The notes under the pieces were generated by a model. The model was not told where the DNA came from. It was given only the letters and a program-made list of their open reading frames with translations, and ran no database searches. Below are positions 25,601 to 38,254 of a DNA stretch of 64,000 nt, piece by piece (position 1 is the stretch's first letter; every line of letters starts with the position of its first letter). The stretch is from Artemia franciscana (Eukaryota > Arthropoda > Branchiopoda > Anostraca > Artemiidae), in assembly GCF_032884065.1 (NCBI RefSeq), contig NC_088863.1, positions 41,882,880-41,946,879 of the forward strand. Reading direction: 5' to 3'. The position numbers were made by a program, and so were the translations under genes.

Positions 25601-26900
25601 CAAAGGTGCCATCTCAACAACAGACCCAAGCAGATTCAACATTGGACCTTGTTGTGATCCATTAAGGTAGGGCTAACTAAGCGCAGAGAAGAAGAAGAGA
25701 CCAAAATTGCTCAACATTACAAAATAAGAACACAAGAAACACAAAGAATAATAGATAAGCAATATTTACAGTAGAGCACATCTCATTAATGTTGTTATTT
25801 GCTTAGTTGTCTGTAGTGATTCTGTTAACAAGTTGCTGGTTTGTTAATATCTTTTGCAGATTCTATCCAAAGTAGTTAATACTAAGTTGATAGCCAGATA
25901 AGGGATGCTTAAATAAGAAAATAGGAGCAACTTTCCCAGTAGAAACTTGAAGAAAGCATTGGATCTCACAGGAAAGCAAGAGAAGGAGAAGTTCTGTAGA
26001 GAGAAGAAAAAGGTACAAAAGCTAAACACGGTTATGACCTTCAAAATTAAATGTCTTCCTAGCAAAATAAAAAATGTAAATCCTAGATTACCAAATGTCA
26101 GCCTTTCTAGCTTAAACACGGCAGTAAAAGCATGCAATTTTAAGACTTGCTTCCGCTCTTTCTTCTATAATGCAATAGGGAATTTTGCAAACATAATATC
26201 TTTTTGGCCTTTCCCTATTAACCGAACTCCTGAAAGCTTAATAACAAATTAGATTTTTTTTTTAGGAAAGTGTTGAAGTTTCAAAATCTAGAAAGTTTTC
26301 TTTAAGGGGCTAAAATAGTTTTTCAAGGGCTTTTGTGCTTGCTTCATTTCAGCTGCGTTTTCAGGCATTAGGTTCCAAATCGGGTTGAAACCCAGCTCTG
26401 CACCCGTCATTTTCAAAAGTCGAGTTTACAGTTCATGACCCGAGTATACATTTCATGGATTTTTTTCATTAGTATCTGTTGATCAATTTTATGTGGTCTT
26501 TGCCATTCTGATGAAAGCTATCCATACATTCAATCTTTCACAATATAACCAATTTATGTATCTCTTTAAGATACGGTGGAAATGCAATAATAGAAACAGA
26601 TTATAAAATTTGAATTATCCTAGCATGAAAACAGCTATCCTAACATTTCCTAGCATGAAAACAGCTATCCTAACATTTCCTAATGGAAAACAGCAAAAAT
26701 CAATTAAAAATCTGAAGCATAACTAACGAACAATATCTTTGTATTTCTTGATCTAATTTCTTTTCTTCTTAAATATCATAGTTACTGGAGTTTCAATCGG
26801 TTTAAAACTTCATATTAAGCAATTTTTGAATTCTTGCCTTCAATCCTACCATTAGGTATTTCCAGCAGAGCGAGTTCCAGCCCTGTTCTTTAGTGGTAGA
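25601..26900. other. Upstream region of MCMBP; no gene recognised
   Basis: A plus-strand frame at 25947-26252 (101 codons, lysine-rich) and its minus-strand counterpart at 25844-26137 are not recognisable. A 30-bp minisatellite lies at 26619-26678. Confidence 0.35.
26619..26678 (+). repeat. 30-bp minisatellite, two copies plus a partial third
   Basis: The unit CCTAGCATGAAAACAGCTAT followed by CCTAACATTT occurs twice without change. A decayed third start (CCTAATGGAAAACAGC) follows at 26679. Confidence 0.9.
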
Positions 26901-26908
26901 ACCCGCAT

Positions 26909-26945
26909 TATAAAAACGCTTGTTGCACTACACGCTTCCTTCCCG
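26909..26945 (+). promoter_or_regulatory. Possible core promoter of MCMBP
   Basis: TATAAAAA at 26909-26916 is the only good TATA-like box close upstream of the start codon. The surrounding 26880-27045 is richer in CG dinucleotides than the neighbouring DNA. Initiation about 30 nt downstream would put transcript starts near 26940. This is an inference from position and composition. Confidence 0.35.
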
Positions 26946-27045
26946 TGTTGAGATCCAATGCGTCTGTAAATGCGACTGTAAAGGCGACTTAGATAATTTC
27001 TTGTTGGCGAAAGAATTCAAACTTTTGTAACTTGGTAAATCTACC

Positions 27046-27103
27046 ATGCCAGTTCCTATGGATATCATAAAGTCACCATTGAAGGAAATTGATGTTATAT
27101 TCG
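27046..27103 (+). CDS. MCMBP: MCM complex-binding protein, exon 1
   Basis: MCMBP binds the MCM2-7 helicase in the nucleus and helps with its assembly and its unloading from chromatin. This exon encodes the first 19 residues (MPVPMDIIKSPLKEIDVIF) plus one base of the next codon. The spacing of M-P, D, P-L and I-x-x-x-F agrees with the known vertebrate N-terminus. The decisive point is phase: the exon ends in phase 1 with G before GTAGTG, and exon 2 begins with CG, so the split codon becomes GCG (Ala), which is where the conserved 'A-x-N-x-x-N-P-x-W' segment starts. The ATG context (CTACCATGC) is acceptable. The donor GTAGTG is weaker than consensus. The exon is short and 16 kb from the next, so it needs transcript support. 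The later exons are much more certain. Confidence 0.65.
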
Positions 27104-27399
27104 GTAGTGTGTAGTTTTATATTTTAGGCTATCATCTATATCAGACTGTCCATTATTAAGAAGATGATTTACTCTCTATTCTCATGTACCCTACACAAAA
27201 CCAATGAAGGAAATTAGCTTAGGCTAGTCCACGTATTTCCGAGCATAAAAGGTATAGAGGAACTGCCAAAATAGGGTTCCCATTCCTATTGAACTGTCAC
27301 TTAAAAAGATGAGTCACATGGCAGGAGTATTTTGCTATGGCAGCTCATAGAAACATTTGTCTTATCACAGATAGGCTAAGAGACTTTGGTTAGCTCTCA

Positions 27400-27950
27400 T
27401 TATAGAGCTTATAGTGACAGAAAAAACCCTATGTAATTTGCAGGGGAAGCTTGTGTGTTTTCATTATGTACTTCTGCTTCTCAAGTATTGCCTTGGCTTA
27501 AGAGTCAGGATGCCCAACTACAATGAGTACATCAACTTCAACTGTCAGTTCATCATTGCAAATTACTACTCCAACTGCTAGAACCATTTTAGAAGATACA
27601 TCTGTTGACTCATCAATACTAACAGAGAAGCAGTGATTCTGTAACATCTAAATCAAACAAGATCATAAAATTTACCTAGTTCAGTTTGTATAAAATTGGC
27701 AGCTTTCTGTTCATTGAAGTGTACATTCTCCCCTACTTGCTTTAAAAGTATTTTTTTTTCAAAGTTACAAAAAGCTTGACCTTAAAAAAAATCAAAAATG
27801 AAAAAAATTCATTTTCAACTAGAAAACTGCAGATTTTGGCCTCCAGAAGAATTGTCTCATCAGTGAATCTGCCTTGCAAAAAATGGTCACAAATTTTTGA
27901 AGTGCACCCTTCTGCTTCAATGTTCAACATTTGTTTTTTTTTGTGTTGGA
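27400..27950 (-). pseudogene. hAT-like transposase N-terminal/core relic
   Basis: On the minus strand, 27930-27742 is open and contains EAKICSFLVENEFFSF, which fits the helix preceding the catalytic core of zinc-finger hAT-like transposases. After frame changes and stops, NHCFSVSIDESTDVSSKMVL follows (about 27650-27590). This is the 'FS-L-IDESTD' block that carries the first catalytic aspartate region of this superfamily. The downstream parts (second aspartate block, C-terminal dimerisation region) are missing. It belongs to the same broad superfamily as the element at 33-42 kb but lies on the opposite strand, and is not part of it. Confidence 0.55.
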
Positions 27951-29824
27951 GTGCACTGTAAGATCTGATTGTTTAGCCTTTATTAGCCTAAGAACAGTGT
28001 TGCATACTCCATAATAGCCTTCCAAGAGGTGTTTTTTCTTAACCATACCTTTTATTGCAGTTCAATCATAAATGAATCAACACTTTTGGGAGTATTGAAT
28101 CTAAATGGCAAAACTTTATAGAGGTTCATGTTTCTTCTGTTTTTTTTTCTATGGAGGAGTTGTATAATTTGATGAGGGCACAACTCTACAGTTTGATATG
28201 AATCATCCAATGTTGATTTTTCCAATACCAATTTTAAAAATATCTGGCATCAGGTATACAATCTTAGAAGCCACATAAAATGTTTCTTTTGTGCACTGTT
28301 GACATTGGTGTGATTAGCAGTATAACCCTACTATACCTGAATACACTAAAAACATCATAAAAAATCAATATTTTGTTTATTTTGACCATCTTATCCCAGA
28401 AGAGTAATACTCCTTGCTCTATAGTAAATCATACTTATCTTACTGTCCTTTGAGTAAAACTTAGGAAGGAATAGAAAAGTCACTATAAACATAATACATG
28501 CTTATTGTTTTGATGCAGATCACTGGTTTGTTTATTCATCTTCATCAAGAAAGGGAGAAACATATTGAAACATGTTTACAACAGAATGGTAATCATGCAG
28601 ATTATGTTATATGAATAAATTATTTCTGATTCAAACATGATTGTTTTTCTATTTTTGGTTACTTATGATTATGGGCCATCCTGTTAGATTAAGTTAAGTT
28701 TATTTCCAAGTATAAATAAACAGTGCCATTGCAACATTGTAGAATATCTCAGTCTTTCACTTGGCAGCCAGGCAGACTATACAAGCAAGGCTCTCTTATC
28801 TTTATTGACAAGAAAGTCATTATCCTATTCAAAAACAAAATGTTTAAAATGACCAGTAAAAGGTGACAGATAACCAAGTATCCCAAATGTTTACAATTCA
28901 TGGTATCATTGGTGGCTGACTATTGATTACAGTTCAATGATCAAATGTTGAAAAAAAAGGCAGGGAGGCTGTAGAAACAGCTTCATTAAAACTTCCATTT
29001 TTTTTAAAATTTTCATTAATTTTGAATTAAAATAACTCAATTATTGCTCTTATCTAAACAACTACCAAGCTTGTGGTAAAGTTGTAAAAAAGGGATTCTG
29101 ATAAAAACATCTTATCTTTTGCTATATTATATTTGTTGACTAGAAACAGGATATAAACAATTAGTTTGTTACTGCAAGTCCTGGTTGAATTGAGCAGTGC
29201 CTCTGTACATCTCCTAGAAGGCTCTGTCCAGCATAGGCAAGCATTCAAACATAACAAAGGTGCTTTAGAATTGACTCTGCAAAAGATCTTTAACTGCCTT
29301 TATTGTGTATCCAAACTATCTGCTTTCTAGGACAATGGGTGGAAAACTATTTCTGTCCCATTTTTCCTTTTATGGGTTGGAGAATTTTCTAGGGCCAAAA
29401 CCCTAGAAATTCTCAAATAAATCCAGAAGGCTTTTAGATATGTATGAAAAAACCCAAATCCCTAAATGAAAAAGTTTGCCCTAAAAGACCTTGAAAATCC
29501 CCATTTTAGGAAGGAAATCAATAGAATGGGAACACTGGACTATGGGCTAATGATGGATTTTTTTTTAATACGACCTGTTTTAATTTTTAAATCTCCTTTT
29601 CACTATAAAGTGTAAAAAAAACTTCAAAAAATTCTATAAAGGAATTTAAAAAAAGAGACAGTTTTCTTTGTTTCTTTTTTTGATGGAACAAAGAATGACT
29701 GCTAAAGAACAAAGATAATTTGGGTGGAATCAAAATAATGTTTCACAGTATTTCATCTGTTTAAACAATAGAATTTTCAGTTCATATATTTTAAAAGGCT
29801 TCATTTATAAGTTCAGAATAGCAC

Positions 29825-31200
29825 TTTAAAACATTAGCATAAGAGTGGGTAGTTGAGGAGAAGGTAGCCATCCCTATGTACAGAATAGCATTTGTTTCAT
29901 TTTAAGCTTTAATATTGCTCTTCACTTTCATTTGAAAAATAAACTTTTCAAGATAAGTACCAGTTGGCTTCCCAATTATCAACCTTTCAAAAACTCAAAG
30001 TAGGCACAATTGTGAAAAGTTCACGTTTCCCCCTGATTCTTGAATATGACCCTGAGCTCCATAGAAGAATTTGCTAATTCTTTTGATTTAGTTGAATATT
30101 AACATTATAAAAGAAAAAGCATTTGAGATATATTTTGCTTCAAGTGAATTGCAAATAAAATGTGGTTTTAAGTTTGGCTTGTCCATTCACTGTAATTTCT
30201 ATTCGATTTTGGTCTCATGTATTTATTGATGGTGATTTCTGTTTATTTTAAGCTTTAATTATTATTTGACTATATTTTTACTTGTCTTTGGTTGAATGTT
30301 ACTCTATTTGTTTTTGAAGAACCTCTTTTGTGGGAAAAGTTTTTTTTAATGCATTCCTCTTTGTTCTTATTGATTAATAATCATCATATCAGTAATGATT
30401 TTTTGGGATTTTCCATGTAAGAGTCAAGATTTTGGCATGCCATTTATATTTTGAATAAAATTCTGCAAAAAATTTTAATAATAGTTTATTTTAGATTTTT
30501 GATGGATAGACAGGGCGAATATTAATCAAATAAATTAATTGAAAATCTGCAAAATTTGTAGTCTTCAATAGGTCTGAAGCTATCCTGAACCATCATGTTG
30601 CAATGTTGAGTAAAGACAAATATAGATCAATCATTCTGTCCTACAAATCTTACTGTGTTATATCTTACTTTAACTGCTTGTTTGTTAAATACACCAAGAA
30701 TCAATGCCACCAGATTAATTTCGAGCCAAGGTTTCATTAGTGAAATTTTAATTGAAGTGTCTTCAGGGTATAAAATTTTAAGCAGATCAAAAAAAAAAGA
30801 AAAGAAGAAACCATTACATAATAAGAGTCATTGCAATTACATTTTCGAGGCTTAATTTTGTCCTTGATAAGCCCCCCCCCCTGGTGACCCAAGAACCCAA
30901 TTAGAACTATTTCCTTATCCAATGTTCCTTCAAAATTTCAGCTAGGTCCCTTAAGTTGTTAACTTATACCCTTAGCCATTCCTGTGATATTGTAAATATG
31001 CCTCTTTGACAACATATATGTACATGGTGAGTTTTGATTTAGTTCCACACCCATGCCACCAATGTTTACTGAAAGATTTTTTTTGACAACTTGGGTGAAC
31101 TTAGTATCCTTTGGATTAGTTTACCCCCCCCCCCTTAACACGCACTGAAAAGTTTCAAGTTGATACCTTTAACCATTGCTGAGATATTGCAGAGTGTCCT
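29825..31200 (+). repeat. Old repeat modules: hairpin arm, V module, core monomers
   Basis: A worn foldback arm lies at 29825-29945 (CATTAGCATAAGAGTGGGTAG to CTTTCATTTG). A T-rich module at 30225-30360 (GATTTCTGTTTATTTTAAGC to GAACCTCTTTTGTGGGAAAA) recurs at 41.95 and 44.29 kb. Core-monomer fragments follow at 30890-31200. The order is that of the second foldback family. Plus- and minus-strand frames near 30655-30922 are incidental. Confidence 0.55.
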
Positions 31201-31870
31201 AGGCTATTCCCCATGGAAGACACCGTCTAGACAATTGTCACAGAAAATCCCCCCAGGTACAATTCTACCTGAAAATCCTCCTCAAAAATTATTCTTCTGA
31301 ATATTCCCCCTGGTAATCTCCCTGTTAACAAGTATCCTCCAGAAAATTCCTCCCATGCATAAAATTGAGCAGCCAAAGGGAAAGTATAACAAATAAGTAG
31401 CCAAAGGGAAATTCATATTATTACATTTGTATTCCAGAAGATGGGTAGAATATATGGTGTAAAATATCCTATAGTATTATTTTTATATTTTCACTAGCTT
31501 ACCCATCATACATTACTGAGATTTCAAAAGAAAGGAAATTCAAGGACCCCCCCCCTGGAAAATTCAATCCGCAAAAAACCTCCCATGTAATAGTAATTGT
31601 CGTATTTTTAAAATTGAGGTATTCGGACCCTCCCCTGGACAACTTTTACCCGTGGACCCTCCCCTTGGCAGAAGGTTTTCACCAGGAAAAATGTCCTTCA
31701 TCCTACACTTTACATAAATTTCTTAATTAACTTAATTTGTACGCATATATAGAGAGTCTAAAAAGATGTACAAAACAAAGCTCATTTTAATACGGAGATT
31801 CCCTTCCCCCCTATAATTCCCCTCAACAACCCCCTCCCCTCGCAATTCCCCTCTGGGAAATTATCCTTAT
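31200..31870. repeat. Degenerate C-rich short repeats (CCCCCTGGAAAATTC type)
   Basis: Variants such as AATCCCCCCAGGTACAATTC, AATATTCCCCCTGGTAATC, CCCCCCTGGAAAATTCAATC and CCCTCCCCTGGACAACTTTT recur at irregular spacing. They resemble, in reverse, the GGGGGAAGATAATTTCC stretch at the junction of the two core monomers of the foldback family. Confidence 0.5.
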
Positions 31871-33539
31871 GAGTAAAAGTGATAGTATTTCTAGATTTGG
31901 AAAGTATTTTAATAATTAGGTATAAAACCAAAGTGACAAAACTGTTGAGTACCAAATTCAGAGAATTCATGACAAAAGGAATTTCATAATTACGGAAGTG
32001 TGTTAGATGACAGAGTTGATAATTAACTAACCCGTTAAATTTATATTCAGAAAATGTGCATAATGTGACAAGAAGTAACTTTAAAGTATTTGCATTGTGG
32101 GGTCTGTAATTTTGGTCAGCTAGAAAAATACTAAGAGGGCCTTGGTAGGGGGAATTTTTTGCCTAAAACCTTCATAAGAGTGTATTGAAAAGCTTCTTAA
32201 AGCCCCTTGGTAATTGGATGAACAGTGTATTAATACATACAGGACTCATGCACAAGACTGACATGCATTTGTTTTGCGTCCATAGATTTTTTTTATTCTT
32301 TTTTTTGTGTTTTTGAGGGTTGAGTTGTCATTCGGGCGCAGATCCGTTACTTGGGGGTTTGTAACCAGGGCAGTTGAGTTGTCTTTCGGGGGCTGTAATT
32401 ATTTTTTCTGGGCACTACATCAACTCTAGCGGCTGTGTTCCAGGGTAAGATAAAGATTAAAAAGCCACTTCAAGCCGCGATAACATTGTGAGGTCTAGGT
32501 CGCCTTTTCGTATTAAATTTGTAGCATTTAATAAATATATGATTTGAAAAAGTAAATATTACTAAAAAGAATTTTGCTGTCAAAGTGTCAAAGTGCTGAC
32601 AAAGTCTTTTTTTTAATGCATATTCTCTTTCAAGGGCTAATTCTTTCCCAATGATTGGATCTCCTAAAATGTTAAAGTAAAAAAAAAAGCAAAAATAAAG
32701 AGAACACAAATTTGTCTAGCTTATATTAACTACAATCTTAAATGCTTTTAATAATATCAAAGATATTTGATTTTTTTGGCAACTATGGCTTCTGAAGAAC
32801 AGAACTTCAACTACGCTTTACTGAAAAAAATCTTTATTTTGGGCTGTGTTTTTATTTGTCATAACATCACAAAATTAAAGAAACTCGCCACAATAAACAA
32901 GATTATTGAAAATTCTAATTAAATGTAGATTTTATATTTGAATGTATGTGAATATTCATTCCTGTAAGTCTGAATAGCTTTGGATTTACCAATGTTGTTA
33001 AACAGAAAACGTTTAAGCGACATTTTTTTCCTGTAAAGCAGAAACAGTGCTTCCATTGTCCCCGAATTTTCGGGGATTTCCCCGAAAATCGAGAAAAATC
33101 CCCGAAAAAAAATGCCGTTTCCCGAATCCCCGAAAACTCCCAGAAAATCTTTCATTTCCCATGATCTACCCGAAATAGAGTTAGTGGAAGGCTCACTGTT
33201 TGTTCCACAATTTTAATATTGTTTTGCACCTTTATACTATGGTACGCTGGCGAACGTATGATATTGAAAAATTTAAAACGGAATTGAGCTTCAATAGTTT
33301 GGAAATTCAAATCTTCTAAGCATTGGAAAGTTCAAAATTAACCGGTTGGATATAATATCTTCTGCTTCAAGTTATAATTATCTCGTGAGTATTGGTCATT
33401 CTTCGTATTTCCTTGATTATTTTACCATACTTACACTTTACACAATTGTGATTGCAGCTGAATGCTTCAGTTACCAAACCAGGGTCTACCTGGTCCCACC
33501 CAAAATTTCCATCCCCCCTACTCTCAACCTCTATTTGGA

Positions 33540-34643
33540 ATCCTCCCTAGTGCCTCTGCGAAATTGGACTGGTTTCTGTGCCGACTCAACAAACTCAATG
33601 ATGGGATGTCATAATGCGGTAGCAAAGCTGATCAGTGACAATTATCCGTGGGTGGTAGTTGTCAAGTGTAGCTGCCACTCCATTCATCTTTGTGCTTCGT
33701 ATGCCTGCAAGAAGTTTCCCAAAACTCTGAAAGACTTGTGTCGCCACGTTTATAGTTATTTCTTTATGAGTGCTAAGCAAGTTACAGTACTTAAAGAATT
33801 TCAAGATTTCTTGGCTACACCAGATCACAAAATTCTAGCCCTTGGAAAAACCCCGGTGGCTGTCCCTCCATGCATGTGTGCGAAGAATTCTTGAACAGTG
33901 GAGCGCATTGTCCCTCTATTTCACTAGTGCCAATTTTGATGACCCCACCCATGGCAATGAACTTGGCCTTAGTGCTCTGAAAAATCCTTTTATGAAGGTT
34001 CTAATGATGTTTGTTGACTACGCTTTAGGCCTTTTGAACGACTTTAATGTATTGTTTCAATCGAAGTCACCAATTTTCTATAAGCTGAAGACGGAAATAC
34101 TTAAGCTTATTGCAACCTTGGCTACAAACTATATGGATGGAACCTACATCAGAAACTGTACTGATCTTTTGGCTCTTGACTTAAAAGACGAGAGCCATTA
34201 TGTTGACGTTCAGAAGGTCTATCTTGGGTATACTGCAGAAGAGGAGTTGGCATCCTTGGTCTCGTCTAGTCCAGATATCTCACAGTTGGAGGTGAGGAAG
34301 GTCTACATAACAGCAAGAGACTTTTACAAGGAGGCCATTATCCAGTTACAGAGACGCTTTACGTTTGAATGTGACGTTTTATGAGTTCACAAGTCTACTT
34401 GATCCTGTCAATGCTCGAAACTTGAACCCACCTAGATTAGCAAATTTTCTAAGAAGTCGTGGGTTGCCTTCGTGGAACAAGGCACTAATTGACAGGGAAT
34501 GGCGCGAACAGAGCACTGTTTCTTTGGCGGGTTTATACATATGTACGATATCCGTGGAGGAGTATTGGAAGTTTATCTGTAAGCAGACATACCCATGTGG
34601 AAAGCCGAGGTTTGAAAACCTAAGAAAGGTTTTAGATTACTGA
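33540..34643 (+). pseudogene. hAT transposase, core region (5' piece)
   Basis: The reading GFCADSTNSMMGCHNAVAKL (from about 33575) is the 'TD-A-NM-G-x-N' catalytic block of zinc-finger hAT transposases. It is followed by the SCHSIHLCASYACKKFP segment (the C-H-x-H-x-L region). After one frame change near 33855 the TRWLSL-type motif appears as PRWLSLHACVRRILEQWSAL. The frame then stays open to 34384, shifts, and continues to a stop at 34641-34643. That stop is the first codon of the inserted LINE: the transposase frame resumes at 40197 after the LINE. The BED-type zinc finger expected at the N-terminus was not identified. Two frameshifts plus the insertion make it inactive. Transposases of this family cut at the 8-bp target and join the terminal repeats. 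Confidence 0.8.
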
Positions 34644-34765
34644 TTTTAGTACTGATTACTAGATTATTGACTATAGTACTAAATTATTAATGAGCTCTTG
34701 TCGCGTGCAAAAAGTAACCAGTTATTTTTTCCTATTGAGTTTGTCTGGACTTCTAAATTAGCATA

Positions 34766-35786
34766 ATGTCGAATGAGATAGAAAGACTTGTGCATAATGC
34801 TTTGCTAAATTATTTATCGCGAGCGCTCCAAGCAAATAAGACTGATGAAATTTGCGAAAAGGCAATGGGATTTTATGACAAGGATACGATTATAAAAGCT
34901 AAGGATACACTTTGGCACTATTCAAACTAACTGGATCAAATTGCCGAAATTCGTAATTTTTGATCCTACGGAGGTCCCAACTACGCCTGGTGAATTGAGT
35001 GCTATTGTTCCTCAAAAAGTGAGAGAAATATCCAATAATTTGAAGGACTTTATTGAAAGTGAGAAAAAAGCCCGTGCAGCTGAGAAACTTGCTACATCCA
35101 TAAATCAATCAGTCACTCCACCGGCCAAGCCTTCCTATGCAGTTATTCTCAAGAAGTCCCCCTCTGACCTTAAAAAGCCTGAATCCCGTAAAGCTTATCT
35201 GGAGCATTTTTGTGGAGAAGCTAGTGGGAATATAATCGAGCTCCGTCCCAGTAGAGACGCCTGGAAAGTAGTCACAAAGGATAAAAGTGGTGCTGAATCT
35301 ATTATGTCACGCATAACCGGGAATAACCCTGAAGTCGAGCCTAAACTCCAATGCCCCTCTCTTTTCGGTATTATCCGTTATGTTCCTGAAGATCTGAATT
35401 AAAATAGCCCATGTGATCTGATTGCCAACTGTTTGAAAGCAACTCAAATCCGAAACACCCGTTCGTTTAAGTTTCTTTTTGAGTCTAAAGAGGACCTTGA
35501 GTCTTCTGTTCGCTTTCCACCCATCATAGGGTACGGAAGACTCCCCATTAGTATATTTCAACGCTTGCCACCCCAATGCTTTTCTTGCCAGTCATATCGT
35601 CATTTTACGTCTGCGTGCTCAGGTACCCGAAAATGTTCCAGGTGGGGTGAGGCTGGCCACTCCACAACCAAAGATAATCCTTGTACCAAGGCACTTAAGT
35701 GTGCTCTTTGCAATTCATCCGACCACCCATGTTACACTTTTAAATGTCCTGTCACTCAGTCTCTTCTAAAGAATTCCAATGCCTGA
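34766..35786 (+). pseudogene. LINE ORF1 (zinc-knuckle nucleic-acid-binding protein), broken
   Basis: ORF1 proteins bind the element RNA in the cytoplasmic particle. The ATG at 34766 opens a reading of 54 codons with an N-terminal domain (MSNEIERLVHNALLNYL onward) that ends at a TAA near 34930. The reading continues in another frame from about 34941 to 35402, and after an in-frame stop resumes at 35433-35786. The C-terminal part holds a knuckle series: CFSCQSYRHFTSAC is an intact C-x2-C-x4-H-x4-C. The second has lost its second cysteine (CSRWGEAGH). A third, CALCNSSDH, follows. The final codons overlap the start of ORF2 by eight bases, a usual LINE arrangement. Confidence 0.75.
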
Positions 35787-38254
35787 AGAAACCTTAAAAA
35801 TTGTATTGTGGAACATCAATGGGAAAGTTCTACCGAAACATCACCTACTGTCTGAACTTTGCTTGCGGTTTGACGTGGTGGGTCTTCAGGAACACTTCTT
35901 GTCAAGCGATAGTCGTCAACTGTTGGAGTTCACGTCTTCTCATAATCTGTGCATAACCATGCTAAGTCCATTTGCGGTAGGCCTTCAGGTGGTTTGGCCC
36001 TGATGATATGTAAAGAGCTACTTGGTAATCGAGTTGCTAAGTCTGACAGTTTTTTTGTGGTTGAAGTTTCGAATGTGGTCATTTTCGTCGTTTATTTTCT
36101 TACTAATTACTGTAATGATATGTCTGAGAGGAAGTTCTCTCTCACATGTACATCTATTGCCAAGCTAGTATCAAAATATGAACATGAAGGCCTAACTTGT
36201 CTCCTGTTTGGTGACTTTAACTGTGAACTGTCTGACCCTGAAGACAATAGATCTCAGATCTTGCTCCATGCTTGTCCAAGTCTCACCTATGTTGGAAATG
36301 ATCGTGATTTTACGTACATCCATCAATCTGGCTCCGTGTCTCAGTTGGACTATTTCTATTGTTCTTCTATGATCAAACCCACCTCTAATACTACGGTTCT
36401 TTTTTATTACTCCATATCCGACCACATGCCTATCTGTAATTCTTTTCAAATAAAGCCCTTGCCGCAAATTTCACCCACAAATTCCCCACCTAAATGGTTG
36501 TTCAGCCTCAACTGGGAAGCTGCTAACATCGATTCGTACCAAAGTTCATGTGACTACATACTGTCGAAGATCCGAATTCCTTTCGCACTTCTTTGTTGTC
36601 CGAACATGACAGCAGACTCAGCAAAAAAAAATCCTACTAAGCATCTACTGTTCTGAGATAACGCATGCTATCCATACAGCTGAGAAAACTGCAGTTTCGG
36701 TCCGCAAAATTCGCCACGGCACGGAAGTGCGTAACTGGCGGAATAATCCTAATCTCCTGGCCGCATGTGATTCAGCAAAATTCTGGCTACAATTATGGGC
36801 ACATTGTGGGAAGCCACGCTCCGGAGTAGTCAACGCTGTTCGTATTTACACGAAATGTAAATTTTCCAAAGCCATCGCACAGCATAAGGATAACGAAATT
36901 GCCCGTACCAGCGAGATTGTCGATAATTCGCCTCCTGCTTTATGGCATCTTCGAGCTAAGAACAAATCTTCCAATGGCCCGCCCTACATGCCAGAAAAAG
37001 ACTGGTGCGACTACTTCAGAGACCAATTTTCAGCCCCTAATTCCTACTTTGATAACACCTTTTGCCAGGCCCTCGATAAGGAGCTTCGGTTTACAGTTAA
37101 GGATATTGGTGTCCTGGTCACTTCGTCCTTGATGCGTTCCCAAATTGATAAGCTAAAAAAAAAAAAAAAGAAATCTAAGGGCATCAATGGTATATCTGGT
37201 ACTCATTTAAGCTTTGCCAGCAATCTTCTCCTAAAGCACCTTTCTCTGCTATTTCAAATGATTTTTGTTACTGGCATCGTTCCAGACAGCTTTGGTTATG
37301 GATTAGTCCATCCTATTCTCAAAAAAGGTAAACCAGCTGACCAGTGTGCTTCATATCGTCCGATCACTGTTTCAACTACTTTTTGTAAGCTATTTGAATC
37401 CCTTATTTTTGATGAGACTGCACTTCGATGCACTACTTCGGACGACCAGTTCGGGTTCAAAAAAACACTCAGGACGGGAACACGTTCACAGCGTTCTTGT
37501 AATTCTTCTTATTGATGCAGATAAAAATGGTGATCTTCTCGTCTTTGGAGCACTTGATGTTAGTAGAGCCTTCGATTCTGGCATCCATGGCCATATCCTG
37601 CTCAAAGCCCTTCAGCGAGGTGTTTCCTCTTGCATCCTTTCCCCTGTTTACAGTATGTACAACAAGCTCTCGGCTCTGATCCTGATCCCCTCTCCGTCCG
37701 GCATTTTCCTTCTAAAAAAACGCTGAGTGTCAAGAAAGGCGTAAGTCAAGGTGGCAAAAATTCTCCATCACTGTTTAATAACGCTATTATCGAAGCACAG
37801 CAAGTAATAAAGCCGTCGTGCTTTTTCCGTGGGATTAATCTTTCGCTGCTGAACTTTGCTGATGACATTCTTCATGTTTCTCGTTCGATATCTTTATTTC
37901 AACAAAATTACGACTCACTTGCAGCGGCATACAAGCAGATCAGACTTTCATTCAACGAATCTAAAACAGAACTTCTTTTCTTCAATGGTTCAATAATTGA
38001 GTTTTCTATTAACCTCTCCGTTAAAATTGGCAAAACTCTGATTAAGCCTTGTGAGTCCCTTACGTATCTTGGCCTTCCTATTTCTTCTACATTGAAGGAA
38101 ACACGCTCAGCACTGACAAACCACCTCTGTTCCCGTCTACGAGCGTCTTACGGATTACTTGTTGTCAATAAGTGTCGTTTCAACCGTCCTCTCCTTGCCC
38201 GGCTATACAATGCTTTTACTACCCCCCATCTGCTTGCTCTGGTTCTCTTCTGGA
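35779..38254 (+). pseudogene. LINE ORF2 (endonuclease and reverse transcriptase), 5' part, broken
   Basis: The ATG at 35779 starts LKIVLWNINGK, the first catalytic strand of an APE-type endonuclease, followed by DVVGLQEHFL. After a frameshift near 35990, LLFGDFNCELSD (GDFN, about 36209) and ISDHMPI (about 36415) complete the endonuclease. Reverse transcriptase begins around 37100. The palm shows LDVSRAFDS (about 37555) and, after another frameshift, KKGVSQGGKNSPSLFN and the catalytic LNFADDILH with FADD at 37855-37866. Frameshifts near 35990, 36640, 37480 and 37715 mean it is inactive, but all expected motifs are visible in order. The enzyme would nick target DNA and prime reverse transcription there. 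The reading is cut by the foldback insertion at 38255 and resumes at about 39880. Confidence 0.85.

Noticed and set aside
32786-32930. ATG-started frame MASEEQNFNYALLKKIF near 32786 as a possible gene start.
   Set aside because: It is short, with no conserved match and no suitable donor in phase for MCMBP exon 2. The exon at 27046 fits better.
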